From Deltaproteobacteria bacterium (GTDB lineage Bacteria; Myxococcota_A; UBA796; GCA-2862545): a DNA stretch of 64,000 bases. The stretch lies in contig REDI01000026.1 of NCBI GenBank assembly GCA_007693595.1, forward strand, positions 41,287-105,286. The letters are read 5' to 3'. The translations under genes and the position numbers were made by a program. Of the stretch, positions 7,948 to 17,051 are shown piece after piece. Under the pieces are notes generated by a model that made no database searches, had not been told where the DNA came from, and worked only from the letters and a program-made list of their open reading frames with translations. The first letter of the stretch is position 1. Every line of letters begins with the position of its first letter.

Positions 7948-9579
7948 ATGACGACCCGTCGCGACCTCTTGATGCTGCTCGCCTGTGGAACCGGCGCGCT
8001 CCTCCTGCCCCTGCCCGCCCGCGCCAAAGGCGACGGCAGTTACGACGTGAGCTACCTCTGGTCGCCGGACCTGGACGCGGTGCTCGACTATCGCGATCAG
8101 GTCGCTGAGCTGCTCGGACCCGACGTCGCCAGTGAGCTCGCCATCGTACAAGGGAAGTCTGGAAACTGGGGCCTGATCTACGACCGAAAGGGTACGGACC
8201 CCAGGGTCGCGCGCAAGGTCGCCGCCGCACACGATCGACTACTCCGCGCGAGCTTTGGCGGCTCAGAGGTCCTCGCCACCGCGATCGCCGACACCGGCTA
8301 CACGCGCTCCTACAACATCAGCTACGCGGAGTCGGCGAGCCTCGCCAAAGCCCGCGAGCGCTTTGACCGAGTGGCCCGTCTGCTCGGCCCAGACATCCTC
8401 AGGAAGCTCGTGGTTGAGCCCACCCCCAACGGGCGCTACGCCGTGGTCTACAAGCGCCACGGCGACGCCGACTCCACCGCCAAGGTCGCCGAGAAGCACA
8501 CGACCCTCCTCAAGTCGGCCGGCATGCGCGGGCAGGTGATCCCAGAGCGCCACACCACCGCGGTGTGGGGGGCCGGCTCGACCGATGGGGTCCTGGTCGC
8601 GGGCAACGTGAGCAAGTCGTCTGGAGCTCCGATCGTCGCCGCGGCGACGGTGGCCCCTGCGGTGGCGAGCGCCCAAGCCACCCAGGCGGTCCTCAAGAAG
8701 AGCGCAGCCGCCTCGGCGCCCTCCCCGACCGACGCGGTGGCAGACCGGGCCAAGGTCCCTCCTCCCTCCTCCTCCACCACGTTACCCGCAGCCGTCAACA
8801 CCCCGATCCGCGACGCGATCAACGAGCACGTCCAGACCCTTCGACGCGCAGGCAAGCTCGCCCCCGACGAGACCACCTCGTGGTACGTGCACGCCCTACA
8901 CGACGACCGAACCTGGGTCGCGATCAACGCGGAGCGCAGCCTTCAGTGCGCGAGCATGGTCAAGCCCTTCGTCGCCCTGGCCTTCCTGCATCGGGTGGGT
9001 GAGGGAAGGATCATCTACGGCTCGGTGAGCAAAGCCAAACTCGAAGCCATGCTACAGCGTTCGAGCAACTCTGCGACCAACTGGGCGATGTCCAAGGTCG
9101 GCGGCCCCGTCGCCACCCAGCGGCTCCTCAAGAAGCACTACCCGGACCTCGTGCGCGAGACCCATATCGTCGAGGCGATCCCCCCCTACGGCCGCACCTA
9201 CAAAAACCGCTCCTCGGCGCGCGACTATGTGCGCTTCTGTCGCGCGCTCTGGAAGCAGGAGCTCGGCTGCCACAAGGAGCTCAAGCGCATCATGAGCCTA
9301 CCCAGCCGCGACCGGCTCGTCACCGGAGCCCCTTCCTTCCCAGCGGGTACGCAGGTGCTCAACAAGACGGGCTCGACCTCGCACCTCTGCGGCGACTTCG
9401 GGATCATCGTTGTGCGCAACAAACAGGGCGAGCAAGTGCCTTATGCCTTCGTCGGCATCATCGAGAAGCGCTCCCGAGCCCAGAGCTACGGCGCCTGGAT
9501 CGCAGCCCGGAGCCGAGTCATCCGCTCGGTGAGTGATCTGACCTACACAGAGCTCCGTTCGATCTACGATCTCGTCTAG
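7948..9579 (+). CDS. Exported penicillin-binding/beta-lactamase-like serine hydrolase with two N-terminal repeats
   Basis: 543 residues from the ATG at 7948. The N-terminus TTRRDLLMLLACGTGALLL resembles a Tat signal. Residues 31-103 and 121-194 are a duplicated unit (SYxxSY...LLGPD...G.w..iY.r.G), possibly SPOR-like. An Ala/Ser/Pro linker leads to the catalytic domain at about 280-543, with SMVK (Ser336, Lys339), SSN (372-374, in place of SDN) and KTG (473-475). These are the three serine beta-lactamase/DD-peptidase motifs. The SxxK-to-SxN distance is shorter than in class A beta-lactamases, so a peptidoglycan role is more likely than drug resistance. The start is supported by the signal sequence; the ribosome site is weak. 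Confidence 0.8.
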   Translation: MTTRRDLLMLLACGTGALLLPLPARAKGDGSYDVSYLWSPDLDAVLDYRDQVAELLGPDVASELAIVQGKSGNWGLIYDRKGTDPRVARKVAAAHDRLLRASFGGSEVLATAIADTGYTRSYNISYAESASLAKARERFDRVARLLGPDILRKLVVEPTPNGRYAVVYKRHGDADSTAKVAEKHTTLLKSAGMRGQVIPERHTTAVWGAGSTDGVLVAGNVSKSSGAPIVAAATVAPAVASAQATQAVLKKSAAASAPSPTDAVADRAKVPPPSSSTTLPAAVNTPIRDAINEHVQTLRRAGKLAPDETTSWYVHALHDDRTWVAINAERSLQCASMVKPFVALAFLHRVGEGRIIYGSVSKAKLEAMLQRSSNSATNWAMSKVGGPVATQRLLKKHYPDLVRETHIVEAIPPYGRTYKNRSSARDYVRFCRALWKQELGCHKELKRIMSLPSRDRLVTGAPSFPAGTQVLNKTGSTSHLCGDFGIIVVRNKQGEQVPYAFVGIIEKRSRAQSYGAWIAARSRVIRSVSDLTYTELRSIYDLV

Positions 9580-9605
9580 CCGAGTGGAGCGCGACCTCCC
9601 GGCGC

Positions 9606-10694
9606 TCAGTTCACCGCTTCCTTTTGCTCGGCCTGAGCCTCGCGGATGGCTTCCCACTCGCGCTCGTAGACGCGCAGGGTGTCGCGCACCTTGCGCAGGT
9701 TGGACCCAACCGGCTCGCGGTCGTCGTCGCGGGCCATGTCTTCCATCTCGAGGGCGACGGGCCAGAGAGACTCCCAGAGCTGAGCCATGCGATCGAGGTC
9801 CCGGGTCTTGCGAGGTTGGCCTCGGAACTCCTTGCGGAAGGCTTCGAAGATCTCGTTCGCGTCTTCGGCGAGGACCTTGATACGGTCGTTGCGGGTGACC
9901 CGCGCCCGGACCGTGCGCAGCGCGCTGAGCTCCTCGTCGTAGGTCTTGAGGTGGGCTTCGACCACGCTGATGTTCTTTCGGTGCGTCTCGTTGTCGAGGC
10001 CCGCATCGAGCAGGGTCACCATCTCGCGGTGGACCTCGGCGAGGGCTTCGCGGATGTGCTCAAGCACGCGCCGGCGGCGGCCGATGCGGTTCTTGCCAGC
10101 GAAGTGGAGGCGGTAGCGCTCGAACTGGTCATTCGCGAGCATGGCGAGCATGACGCCGCGCTCTTGAGGGGTCCCCACGCGACGGGCGCTGCGGATCTGC
10201 TGGAGCTCGGTGCGGTAGACATCGAGGTTGCCGACGGCCCGCTCGCGGCTGCGGGCGAGGTCTTCGTCGGCGTGACGGAGGAGCAGGGTGTCGATCTCGC
10301 CGACGCGGCGCTCGATCTCTTCGACGATCTCGGCGAGCATGCCGAGGTCTCGGGTGGGGCGGGGGTGACCGGCGAAGTGACGGCGATAGCGCTGGTAGTT
10401 GTCGCGGAGCCACTGCATGAGATCGCTGGCCTGAAGCACATGCTCACCGCCTTCCTTGGACTGGACGATGTTGGCGCGCTCCGCGGCCCAGGCCTCGGCG
10501 AGCTTCTCGGCCCCTTCGGCCATGGAAGCCAGGGCTAGCTCGCTGGCTTCCGCTTGCACCTTCTGGGCCCGCTCGATGATCTCGTCGAGCTTGCTCAGGT
10601 CGCGGGAAGCGCGCGGGTGCCCCGCGAACTGCTGGCCATAGACAGCCTGGATCGATGCCATTTCTTGTTCGAGTTCGCGCTGTGGACGTGCCAT
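9606..10694 (-). CDS. Protein with four FAGHPR-type repeats and coiled-coil segments
   Basis: 362 residues, very rich in Glu and Arg and helical. The ATG at 10694 follows AAGGAGG with about 6 nt spacing, a near-perfect ribosome site. Four repeats of 84-92 residues start with the motif F-(A/R)-G-(H/K/Q)-(P/N)-R-x-x-R-(D/R)-L at residues 23, 107, 198 and 290, each preceded by an aromatic-rich helix (YRRH, YRLH, FRKE) and followed by helices. No signal peptide, membrane segment or Cys. I do not recognise the family; a cytoplasmic scaffold or nucleic-acid/polymer-binding role is a guess. The 100-nt upstream region is shared with the divergent glutaredoxin at 10795. Confidence 0.75.
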   Translation of the reverse strand: MARPQRELEQEMASIQAVYGQQFAGHPRASRDLSKLDEIIERAQKVQAEASELALASMAEGAEKLAEAWAAERANIVQSKEGGEHVLQASDLMQWLRDNYQRYRRHFAGHPRPTRDLGMLAEIVEEIERRVGEIDTLLLRHADEDLARSRERAVGNLDVYRTELQQIRSARRVGTPQERGVMLAMLANDQFERYRLHFAGKNRIGRRRRVLEHIREALAEVHREMVTLLDAGLDNETHRKNISVVEAHLKTYDEELSALRTVRARVTRNDRIKVLAEDANEIFEAFRKEFRGQPRKTRDLDRMAQLWESLWPVALEMEDMARDDDREPVGSNLRKVRDTLRVYEREWEAIREAQAEQKEAVN

Positions 10695-10794
10695 TTGTGC
10701 CTCCTTCAAGGGTAAGGAGAGGCGCATAACGCCCTCTGACCCTTCGTCACCTTTACGGGTGGCATTTCTCTGGTCCTTTAGATACACCACGCTC

Positions 10795-11058
10795 ATGACC
10801 GACGTTCAACTGTCTCTGTACCGGATCCCTGGCTGCCCCTTTTGCATCCGGGTCGAACGACATATTCGAGCGCTCGGGCTCTCGGTTGAGCTGCGCGACA
10901 TCTCCCGCGACCCGGATCACCGCAGGACCTTGCTCGATGCCCGTGGCCGGAAGACCACCCCGGTCCTTCGGATCGACCGCGACGGCCAGTCGACCTTCCT
11001 CCCCGAGTCCGCCGACATCATCGCCTGGCTCAGCGAGCATGAACAAGAGCTACGCTAG
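10795..11058 (+). CDS. Glutaredoxin / NrdH-like thiol oxidoreductase
   Basis: 87 residues. The thioredoxin fold starts with LSLYRIPGCPFC; the CPFC active site is Cys14-Cys17. The cis-Pro loop TTPVLRID and the C-terminal ESADIIAWLSEHE match glutaredoxins. Likely a cytoplasmic dithiol reductant. The ATG at 10795 is chosen because the fold starts straight after it; no strong ribosome site is visible. Followed after 59 nt by the SPFH lipoprotein, perhaps in the same unit. Confidence 0.88.
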   Translation: MTDVQLSLYRIPGCPFCIRVERHIRALGLSVELRDISRDPDHRRTLLDARGRKTTPVLRIDRDGQSTFLPESADIIAWLSEHEQELR

Positions 11059-11117
11059 CCTGCACCCTCTCTGCCGACCAGCGCCGCTGGCGGTCCCTCT
11101 CACGTTGTGGAGTCCGA

Positions 11118-11903
11118 ATGAAGTCCCGTCTGAGCACCCTGCTGGTCCTCGCCCTCGCCCTGGTCGGAACTGCCTGCACCACCGTGCGCCCCGGCGAGGT
11201 CGCCGTCCGCCGCACCTTCGGCAAACTCTCGGAGAATGTTCGAGATCCAGGCCTTATCGTACACAGCCCCATCGGCGTCACCTTCATTCGAGTCCCGACC
11301 CGAGTCAGCAACCTCGAGGTCGCGCTGAATCTCCCCTCGCGCGAGGGTCTGAACGTGCGGGCCGAGGTCAGCATTCTCTACCGGGTCCAGCCCGAGATGG
11401 TCCCGACCCTTATCAACACCGTCGGGGAACGCTACGAGTACGAGATGGTCCTGCCAGTCTTCCGCTCGGCCGCGGCCGACGTCTCGGCGCGCTACGCCGC
11501 CAAAGACATGCACAGCGGCGAGCGCCTCGCCATTGAAGAGGCCGTCGAGGCCCGCATGAACGAGGTGCTCTCCCACCGGGGCCTCATCGTCGAAGCCGTG
11601 CTGCTCAAGAGCATCGCCCTGCCCCCCGGCCTCTACAGCGCCGTCGAAGAGAAGCTCTCTGCCGAGCAGCAGTCCGAGCGCATGCAGTGGGTGCTCTCGC
11701 GCGAGCGTCAAGAAGCGGAGCGCCGCCGCATCGAGGCCACGGGCATCCGCGACGCCCAGCGCATCCTCGAAGAGGGCCTCTCCCCGCAGGTGCTCAAGTG
11801 GCGCAGCCTCGAGGCCTTCCAGGAGCTCTCGAAGAGCAGCAACGCCAAGGTCATCGTGACCGACGGGAAGCTGCCAATGCTCATCGGCACCGACGAGGAC
11901 TGA
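11118..11903 (+). CDS. SPFH/band 7 (prohibitin-like) lipoprotein
   Basis: 261 residues. The signal peptide ends LVGTAC (Cys20), so it is lipid-anchored rather than carrying the usual N-terminal membrane helix of prohibitins. The band 7 domain follows (PGEVAVRRTFGKL, LVAL-type strands, SILYRVQPEMVPTL). A helical stretch with EEKLSAEQQSERMQWVLSRERQEAERRRIEATG is typical of the coiled coil that drives ring assembly in prohibitins. Probably forms a membrane-associated scaffold on the periplasmic side. No NfeD or FtsH partner is adjacent. Confidence 0.85.
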   Translation: MKSRLSTLLVLALALVGTACTTVRPGEVAVRRTFGKLSENVRDPGLIVHSPIGVTFIRVPTRVSNLEVALNLPSREGLNVRAEVSILYRVQPEMVPTLINTVGERYEYEMVLPVFRSAAADVSARYAAKDMHSGERLAIEEAVEARMNEVLSHRGLIVEAVLLKSIALPPGLYSAVEEKLSAEQQSERMQWVLSRERQEAERRRIEATGIRDAQRILEEGLSPQVLKWRSLEAFQELSKSSNAKVIVTDGKLPMLIGTDED

Positions 11904-11941
11904 CCCCCGGTCGGGCGCGATCCCTTCACGCGCCCCGCGCC

Positions 11942-13576
11942 TCAGCCCACCCCGACGATCCGACCATCGACCAGATCGACATCGGCCGCAGAGGGGCGGC
12001 GGGGCAGGCCAGGCATTCGCAAGATGTCGCCGGTCAGAACCACCACGAAGCCCGCCCCAGCGCTGAGGGCGAGCTGGCGCACCGTGAGCGTAAAGCCGGT
12101 GGGCCGGCCCCGGAGCTTGGGATCGTCCGAGACGCTGGCCGCGGTCTTCGCCATGCAGATCGGGAGGTCCGACCGTCCGATTCGGTCGATGATGCGAAGA
12201 TCGCGCTGAGCCTCGGTGGTGAGCTCGATGTCGTCGGCTCCGTAGATCTTTTGAGCCACCGCGCGGATCTTGCTCTCGAGGGGGTCGCTCAGGTCGTAGG
12301 TGAAGCGAAGAGGCTCGGGCGGCGACGAGGCGACCTTCATCACCTCCCGGGCCAGCTCGATCGCCCCCTCAGCACCCCGCGCGAAGTGATCTGCGAGGGC
12401 GACGGGGACCCCGCGGGCCGAGCACGCGGCTCGGATCACGTCGAGCTCCTCGTCGGAATCGTCGGCGAAGCGGTTGATAGCGACCACCGCGCGCGCCCCG
12501 AAGCCTTCGACGCTGTCGAGGTGGCGCTCGAGGTTGCTCAGCCCGGCGCGCACCCGCTCGGCAGAAGGCTCGGCGAGGTCAGCTTTGTCGGCGCCGCCGT
12601 GCCACTTGAGCGCGCGGACGGTCGCCACCACCACCACACAGTCAGGCGTGAGCCCGGCCAGGCGGGCCTTGATGTCGAGGAACTTCTCGCCCCCGAGATC
12701 GAAGGCGAAGCCCGCCTCGGTGATGGTCCAGTCCGCGTGGTGCATGGCCATGCGGGTCGCGAGGATGCTGTTGCAGCCGTGGGCGATGTTCGCGAAGGGG
12801 CCCCCGTGCACCACGGCGGGGGTCCCGTCTGCGGTCTGGACCAGGTTCGGCTCGATCGCATCCTTGAGGAGCGCGACCATGGCGCCGGTGACCTCGAAGG
12901 ACGCGGCGTAGACGGGCTCACGCCGACGGGTGAAGCCAACCAGGATCCGGTCGAGGCGAGCGCGCAGATCATCGAGATCCGTTGCGAGCCCCATAATCGC
13001 CATAATCTCGCTGGCGGCAGTGATATCGAACTGGCCCTCGCGGGGCATGCCCATGGTGGGTCCTCCCGTGCCGATCACGACGCGACGCAGCGCTCGATCG
13101 TTCATATCGACCACCCGAGGCCAGGTGATTCGCCGAGGATCCAGACCCGTGGGATTCCCGAAGTGCAGGCTGTTGTCGATGGCGGCGGCGAGGAGGTTGT
13201 GGGCCGCGGAGATGGCGTGGAAGTCCCCAGTAAAGTGGAGGTTTATCTCTTCTTTGGGCTCGACCGTGCACTGGCCGCCGCCCGTGCCCCCCCCCTTGAT
13301 GCCGAAGCAGGGTCCGAGCGAGGGCTCGCGCAGCGCGAGGCAGACCGACTCGCCCAGGTGCCGGAGGGCCTGTCCCAGCCCGATCGAGGTGGTGGTCTTG
13401 CCCTCGCCAGCCGGGGTGGGGGTGATCGCGCTCACCAACACCAGCCGCGCGCGACCCTCGCGAGGCCGCGGGCGATCGAGCAAGGCGAGGGGCAGCTTGA
13501 GCTTGTCGCGGCCATAGGGCACGAGATCTTGCGTAGGCAGCGATAGATCTGCGGCGACGTCGAGGATCGGGCGCAT
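11942..13576 (-). CDS. fhs: Formate-tetrahydrofolate ligase
   Basis: 544 residues, close to the usual 550-560. It joins formate to tetrahydrofolate with ATP to give 10-formyl-THF. The P-loop PTPAGEGKTTTSIGLGQAL, the signature GIKGGGTGGGQ and EINLHFTGDFHA are intact, as are FGNPTGLDPRRI and the C-terminal GFVVVLTGDILRMPGLP. The ATG at 13576 has GGAG 7 nt upstream. No other one-carbon gene is adjacent, so no pathway (acetogenic or assimilatory) can be inferred from context. It converges on the SPFH gene with a 38-nt gap. Confidence 0.96.
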   Translation of the reverse strand: MRPILDVAADLSLPTQDLVPYGRDKLKLPLALLDRPRPREGRARLVLVSAITPTPAGEGKTTTSIGLGQALRHLGESVCLALREPSLGPCFGIKGGGTGGGQCTVEPKEEINLHFTGDFHAISAAHNLLAAAIDNSLHFGNPTGLDPRRITWPRVVDMNDRALRRVVIGTGGPTMGMPREGQFDITAASEIMAIMGLATDLDDLRARLDRILVGFTRRREPVYAASFEVTGAMVALLKDAIEPNLVQTADGTPAVVHGGPFANIAHGCNSILATRMAMHHADWTITEAGFAFDLGGEKFLDIKARLAGLTPDCVVVVATVRALKWHGGADKADLAEPSAERVRAGLSNLERHLDSVEGFGARAVVAINRFADDSDEELDVIRAACSARGVPVALADHFARGAEGAIELAREVMKVASSPPEPLRFTYDLSDPLESKIRAVAQKIYGADDIELTTEAQRDLRIIDRIGRSDLPICMAKTAASVSDDPKLRGRPTGFTLTVRQLALSAGAGFVVVLTGDILRMPGLPRRPSAADVDLVDGRIVGVG

Positions 13577-13714
13577 CGAGGACTCCAGGTGAGCGTTCCC
13601 CTTCCCTTCACCCCGATCGTCACAAGATTCAACCTCTCCCGTGGCGCGGTGGACGACATACCGTTTGGTCCTTACGTTTACCTACTAGTCGATGAACCTC
13701 GCCCAGGAGTCCCA

Positions 13715-14875
13715 ATGTCGCGCAGCGCGACCGCCCTCGCCCTCTTCTTCTCCCTCGGTGCCACGACTCCGGCCTTCGCTGAACAAGAGCCGGTCGAAGG
13801 TCTGGCCTGGAACTGGAACGATGTGGAGCGCCGCTACCACATCCAAGGCAGCATCTTCGTCCCCGACTGGGTCTGGGTGCGTGCGCTGAACAACCTCGAG
13901 GTCCGAGCAAACGAGCTCCACATTGAGCTCGTCGCGACCTGTGAGGCGACCGAGCCCCACAAGAAGCGCTGGAACGTCGACTGCAACATCGACGCCGTCG
14001 GCTTGCAGGTCGCTGCCCTCCCCCGCGACGCGCGTCGCAAGAACGAGACCGACAGCAGTCGGCTCGATCGCATCCTCGAAGAGTGGAAGGAGCGCCTGAC
14101 CGACTCGACCGTCCGCATGCAGTGGCGCGACAACGGCCGTATTCGCAGCATCAACCTGCCCGACCTCAACCGCATGAACCGCCGCGATGGCGAGAACATC
14201 GAAATCTTTCGACAGATCATGGTCCGAACCTTCTCGCCGCTCGAGATCGAGCTCCCCAAGAAGGCCACGGACAAGGGGGACCGAACCTGGACAGAGAAGC
14301 AGCCCTTGATCGCTGGTTTCTTGACCGATGCGGGCTCGGTGGGCAACGTGCCGACCATCCACCAGATCGATGCGCAGCGAGGCAGTCAGGTCCGCATCGC
14401 CAGCTCCGGCAAGGGCACGGTGGGTAACGCCGGTCGTACCCGAAACGTCGGTGGGCAGAGCGAGATCGCCGACCACTTCAACGTCGAGTTCAACACCGAG
14501 ACCTTCTTCGACACCGAGGCCGGCCATATCGTGCGCCGTCAGGTGATCTTCGGCGGCAACCCCACCGCGAGCTCCGCCATCGCCGACGGCACGGCAGGCC
14601 TGCCGTACCTTCAGAGCTACAAGGTCCAGCTCATCGCGGCCGACGTCGAGCCCCCGATCGTCATGCCCACCAAAGAGGTCGAGCCCTCACTCGGAGGCCC
14701 CTCCGCGGTGCAACAGCCCCGCCCCATGGGTGCGGCTGGTGAGCCGGGTGGCGCAACCGTCCCGTCTCCGGTCCCGGCCGCCGGGACCTCCATCCCTGAT
14801 CCCGACGCCCCGAGCCCCGAGCCTCCTGTCATCGACATCTCGGAGCCACCCATCGTCGAGCCCGACGTTCGCTGA
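13715..14875 (+). CDS. Secreted protein, paralogue of the one at 17052
   Basis: 386 residues. The ATG at 13715 has AGGAG 5 nt upstream and a signal peptide ending TPAFA. The N-terminal 330 residues align with the 17052 protein over their length: EPVEGLAW.WN..ER.YHI..S.F.P.....RALNNLEVR, then HKK.W.V.C.ID, then LDRILEEWKERLT, and a C-terminal half with Q.....GQ/I-type strands. This copy has an extra Pro-rich tail of about 60 residues. No recognised family. The two paralogues flank nadE in the same orientation, which suggests duplication with nadE between the copies. Confidence 0.8.
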   Translation: MSRSATALALFFSLGATTPAFAEQEPVEGLAWNWNDVERRYHIQGSIFVPDWVWVRALNNLEVRANELHIELVATCEATEPHKKRWNVDCNIDAVGLQVAALPRDARRKNETDSSRLDRILEEWKERLTDSTVRMQWRDNGRIRSINLPDLNRMNRRDGENIEIFRQIMVRTFSPLEIELPKKATDKGDRTWTEKQPLIAGFLTDAGSVGNVPTIHQIDAQRGSQVRIASSGKGTVGNAGRTRNVGGQSEIADHFNVEFNTETFFDTEAGHIVRRQVIFGGNPTASSAIADGTAGLPYLQSYKVQLIAADVEPPIVMPTKEVEPSLGGPSAVQQPRPMGAAGEPGGATVPSPVPAAGTSIPDPDAPSPEPPVIDISEPPIVEPDVR

Positions 14876-14905
14876 CCCCTACTCCGCCCAGCGCGCGAGG
14901 CCTAC

Positions 14906-16999
14906 ATGCCCACGGTCGTCCCCCGCACCGCCCACGTGGCGGCGGCCTCCCTCAACCAGACGGTCGGTGACTGGGCGGGCAACCGTCAGCGCATCATCGC
15001 CGCCATGACCGAAACCCGAGCGCGAGGGGCGAAGCTGCTCGTCCTCCCTGAGCTCTGCATCTCGGGCTATAGTCTCGGTGATCGACTCGTCCGGCACGGC
15101 ACGCTGAGCCGATCGTGGGCCAGCGTGACCGCGCTCCGGCCGTATACCGAGGGCATGGTCGTGCTTGTCGGGCTGCCGATCCGCCACCGAGACACGCTCT
15201 ACAACGCCTGCGCGGTGCTAGCCGACGGCCAGGTCGCCGGGCTGGTGGCCAAGGAGTACCTGGCCACAGGCGACGTCGAGTACGAGAACCGCTGGTACGC
15301 CCCATGGCCCGGCGACCGCTTCGAAGAGTGGCTCCCCCCCGACGGCAGCGAGGGCCTGCCCCTCGGTCGCCAGGTCTTCGACGCCCCCGGCCTGGGCCGC
15401 TTCGCCATCGAGATCTGCGAAGATGGCTGGAAGGGCATCCGCCCGGGATCGATGGCCGCCTTGGCCGGAGCGCACCTCGTGCTCAACCCCTCCGCCTCGT
15501 GGTTCGTGATCGGCAAGCATGCCCGAAGGCGTCGTCTGGTCTCCGAGATCAGCGCCGAGGACCGCGTCGCCTATCTCTACGCCTCATCCCACGGCTGCGA
15601 CGCCACCCGACTGGTCTTCGACGGCAGCCTCTTCATCGCCAGCGACGGCGAGATCCTGCGCGAAGGGCGGCGCTTCGCCTTCGACGCCGATCACGTCGTC
15701 GTCGACGCCCACCTCGACCTCGACGCCCTCCGTCTGACCCGCATGGAAGAGGGCTCATGGCGCCAGCAGGTCGATCAGGCCCTCGACGGCAAGCTGGGGC
15801 CTCTGCCCACGCCCAACCAACTCCGGGGCCACTTCGAGACCACCGATCCCGTTCCCGCCCCGACCCCCTACTGGCTCCGCGGCACCCAGCCCTCTACCAG
15901 CTCCGATCCGAGCTTGGAGTGGCTCGCGGAGCGCGGCCTCCTCGCTCGCTCCCCCCAGGCTCAGGACCTCCCGCACCTCGAGCTGGAGCTGGCGCTCGCG
16001 ATGGGGCTGCGGGAATACACTCGAAAGTGTGGTATCGAGCGCATCGCCCTGGCCTTGTCGGGCGGGCGCGACTCGGCGATGTGCGCGCTCCTGGTCCACC
16101 GAATGCACCGCTACGACCAACCTGATCTCTCCGAACAGGACCTCGCCACCCACATCCGGGAACGCTTCGTCACCGCCTACCTCGCCACCGAGAACTCGGG
16201 CGAAGCGACCCAGCGAGCGGCGGCTCGCTTGGCCCAAGAGCTGGGCGCCGAGCACCTCGATGGGCTGATCCAGCCCGCCCTCGACGCCCACCTCAGCGTC
16301 TTCTCTGCCATGAGCGGGCATGGCCTCTCGTGGAGCGAGCCGGACCACGATATCGCGCTGCAGAACGTGCAAGCCCGGATCCGAGGGTCGTTGATCTGGA
16401 TGATCGCCAACGTGCGCCGCGCCCTGCTGCTCGCGACCTCCAACAAGTCCGAGGCGGGGGTAGGCTACACCACCATGGACGGCGACACGTCGGGGGGGAT
16501 CGCCCCCATCGCTGACGTCCCGAAGTCTCTGGTCGAGCTCTGGCTGCGTTGGGCTCGCGACTTCCACGGCTACCCGAGCCTCGACGCGGTCCTGGGCACC
16601 CCCGCCACGGCCGAGCTCAGGCCCGCCGATCGGGGTCAGACCGACGAAGACGACCTGATGCCCTACGACATCCTGGATCGGTTGCTCTACCACTTCGTGC
16701 AGCTCGGGCAGGATCCGCTCGACATCTTTCGCGCCCTCTGGTCGGAGCTCGCGCCGCGCTATGGTCACGATCCGAGGCTCTTCGCCGCCCACATCGAGAA
16801 GTTCGTGCGCCTGCTGTGCTTCGCGCAGTGGAAGCGAGAGCGCTTCGCTATCAGCTTTCGCGTCACGGCCTTCGACCTCGACCCCAAGACCGGCTTCCGC
16901 TTTCCGCCGGTTCAGGCCCCCTTTACCGAGGAGCTCCAGGCCATGCACCAAGAGGTCGAGAACCTGGTGAACCACGCAAAAGCGGGACCGATGGCATAG
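14906..16999 (+). CDS. nadE: Glutamine-dependent NAD+ synthetase
   Basis: 697 residues, in the range of two-domain NadE. The N-terminal nitrilase-type glutaminase carries the Glu-Lys-Cys triad in LPELCISGYS, KEYLATGDVEYE and EICEDGWKG. The C-terminal synthetase has the PP-loop SGGRDSAM and LATSNKSE followed by GYTTMDGDTSGG. It amidates nicotinate adenine dinucleotide using ammonia channelled from glutamine. The start has GAGGC 5 nt upstream, and only 30 nt separate it from the secreted protein before it, so co-transcription is likely. The secreted paralogue at 17052 follows after 52 nt. Confidence 0.95.
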   Translation: MPTVVPRTAHVAAASLNQTVGDWAGNRQRIIAAMTETRARGAKLLVLPELCISGYSLGDRLVRHGTLSRSWASVTALRPYTEGMVVLVGLPIRHRDTLYNACAVLADGQVAGLVAKEYLATGDVEYENRWYAPWPGDRFEEWLPPDGSEGLPLGRQVFDAPGLGRFAIEICEDGWKGIRPGSMAALAGAHLVLNPSASWFVIGKHARRRRLVSEISAEDRVAYLYASSHGCDATRLVFDGSLFIASDGEILREGRRFAFDADHVVVDAHLDLDALRLTRMEEGSWRQQVDQALDGKLGPLPTPNQLRGHFETTDPVPAPTPYWLRGTQPSTSSDPSLEWLAERGLLARSPQAQDLPHLELELALAMGLREYTRKCGIERIALALSGGRDSAMCALLVHRMHRYDQPDLSEQDLATHIRERFVTAYLATENSGEATQRAAARLAQELGAEHLDGLIQPALDAHLSVFSAMSGHGLSWSEPDHDIALQNVQARIRGSLIWMIANVRRALLLATSNKSEAGVGYTTMDGDTSGGIAPIADVPKSLVELWLRWARDFHGYPSLDAVLGTPATAELRPADRGQTDEDDLMPYDILDRLLYHFVQLGQDPLDIFRALWSELAPRYGHDPRLFAAHIEKFVRLLCFAQWKRERFAISFRVTAFDLDPKTGFRFPPVQAPFTEELQAMHQEVENLVNHAKAGPMA

Positions 17000-17051
17000 A
17001 CGAACCCGCTCGCGCATCTTAGTAGGGCCCACCCCGATGCCCTGGTGAGAC

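Noticed and set aside
11687..13546. 619-codon plus-strand frame opposite fhs
   Set aside because: Formate-tetrahydrofolate ligase on the minus strand fully explains the region.
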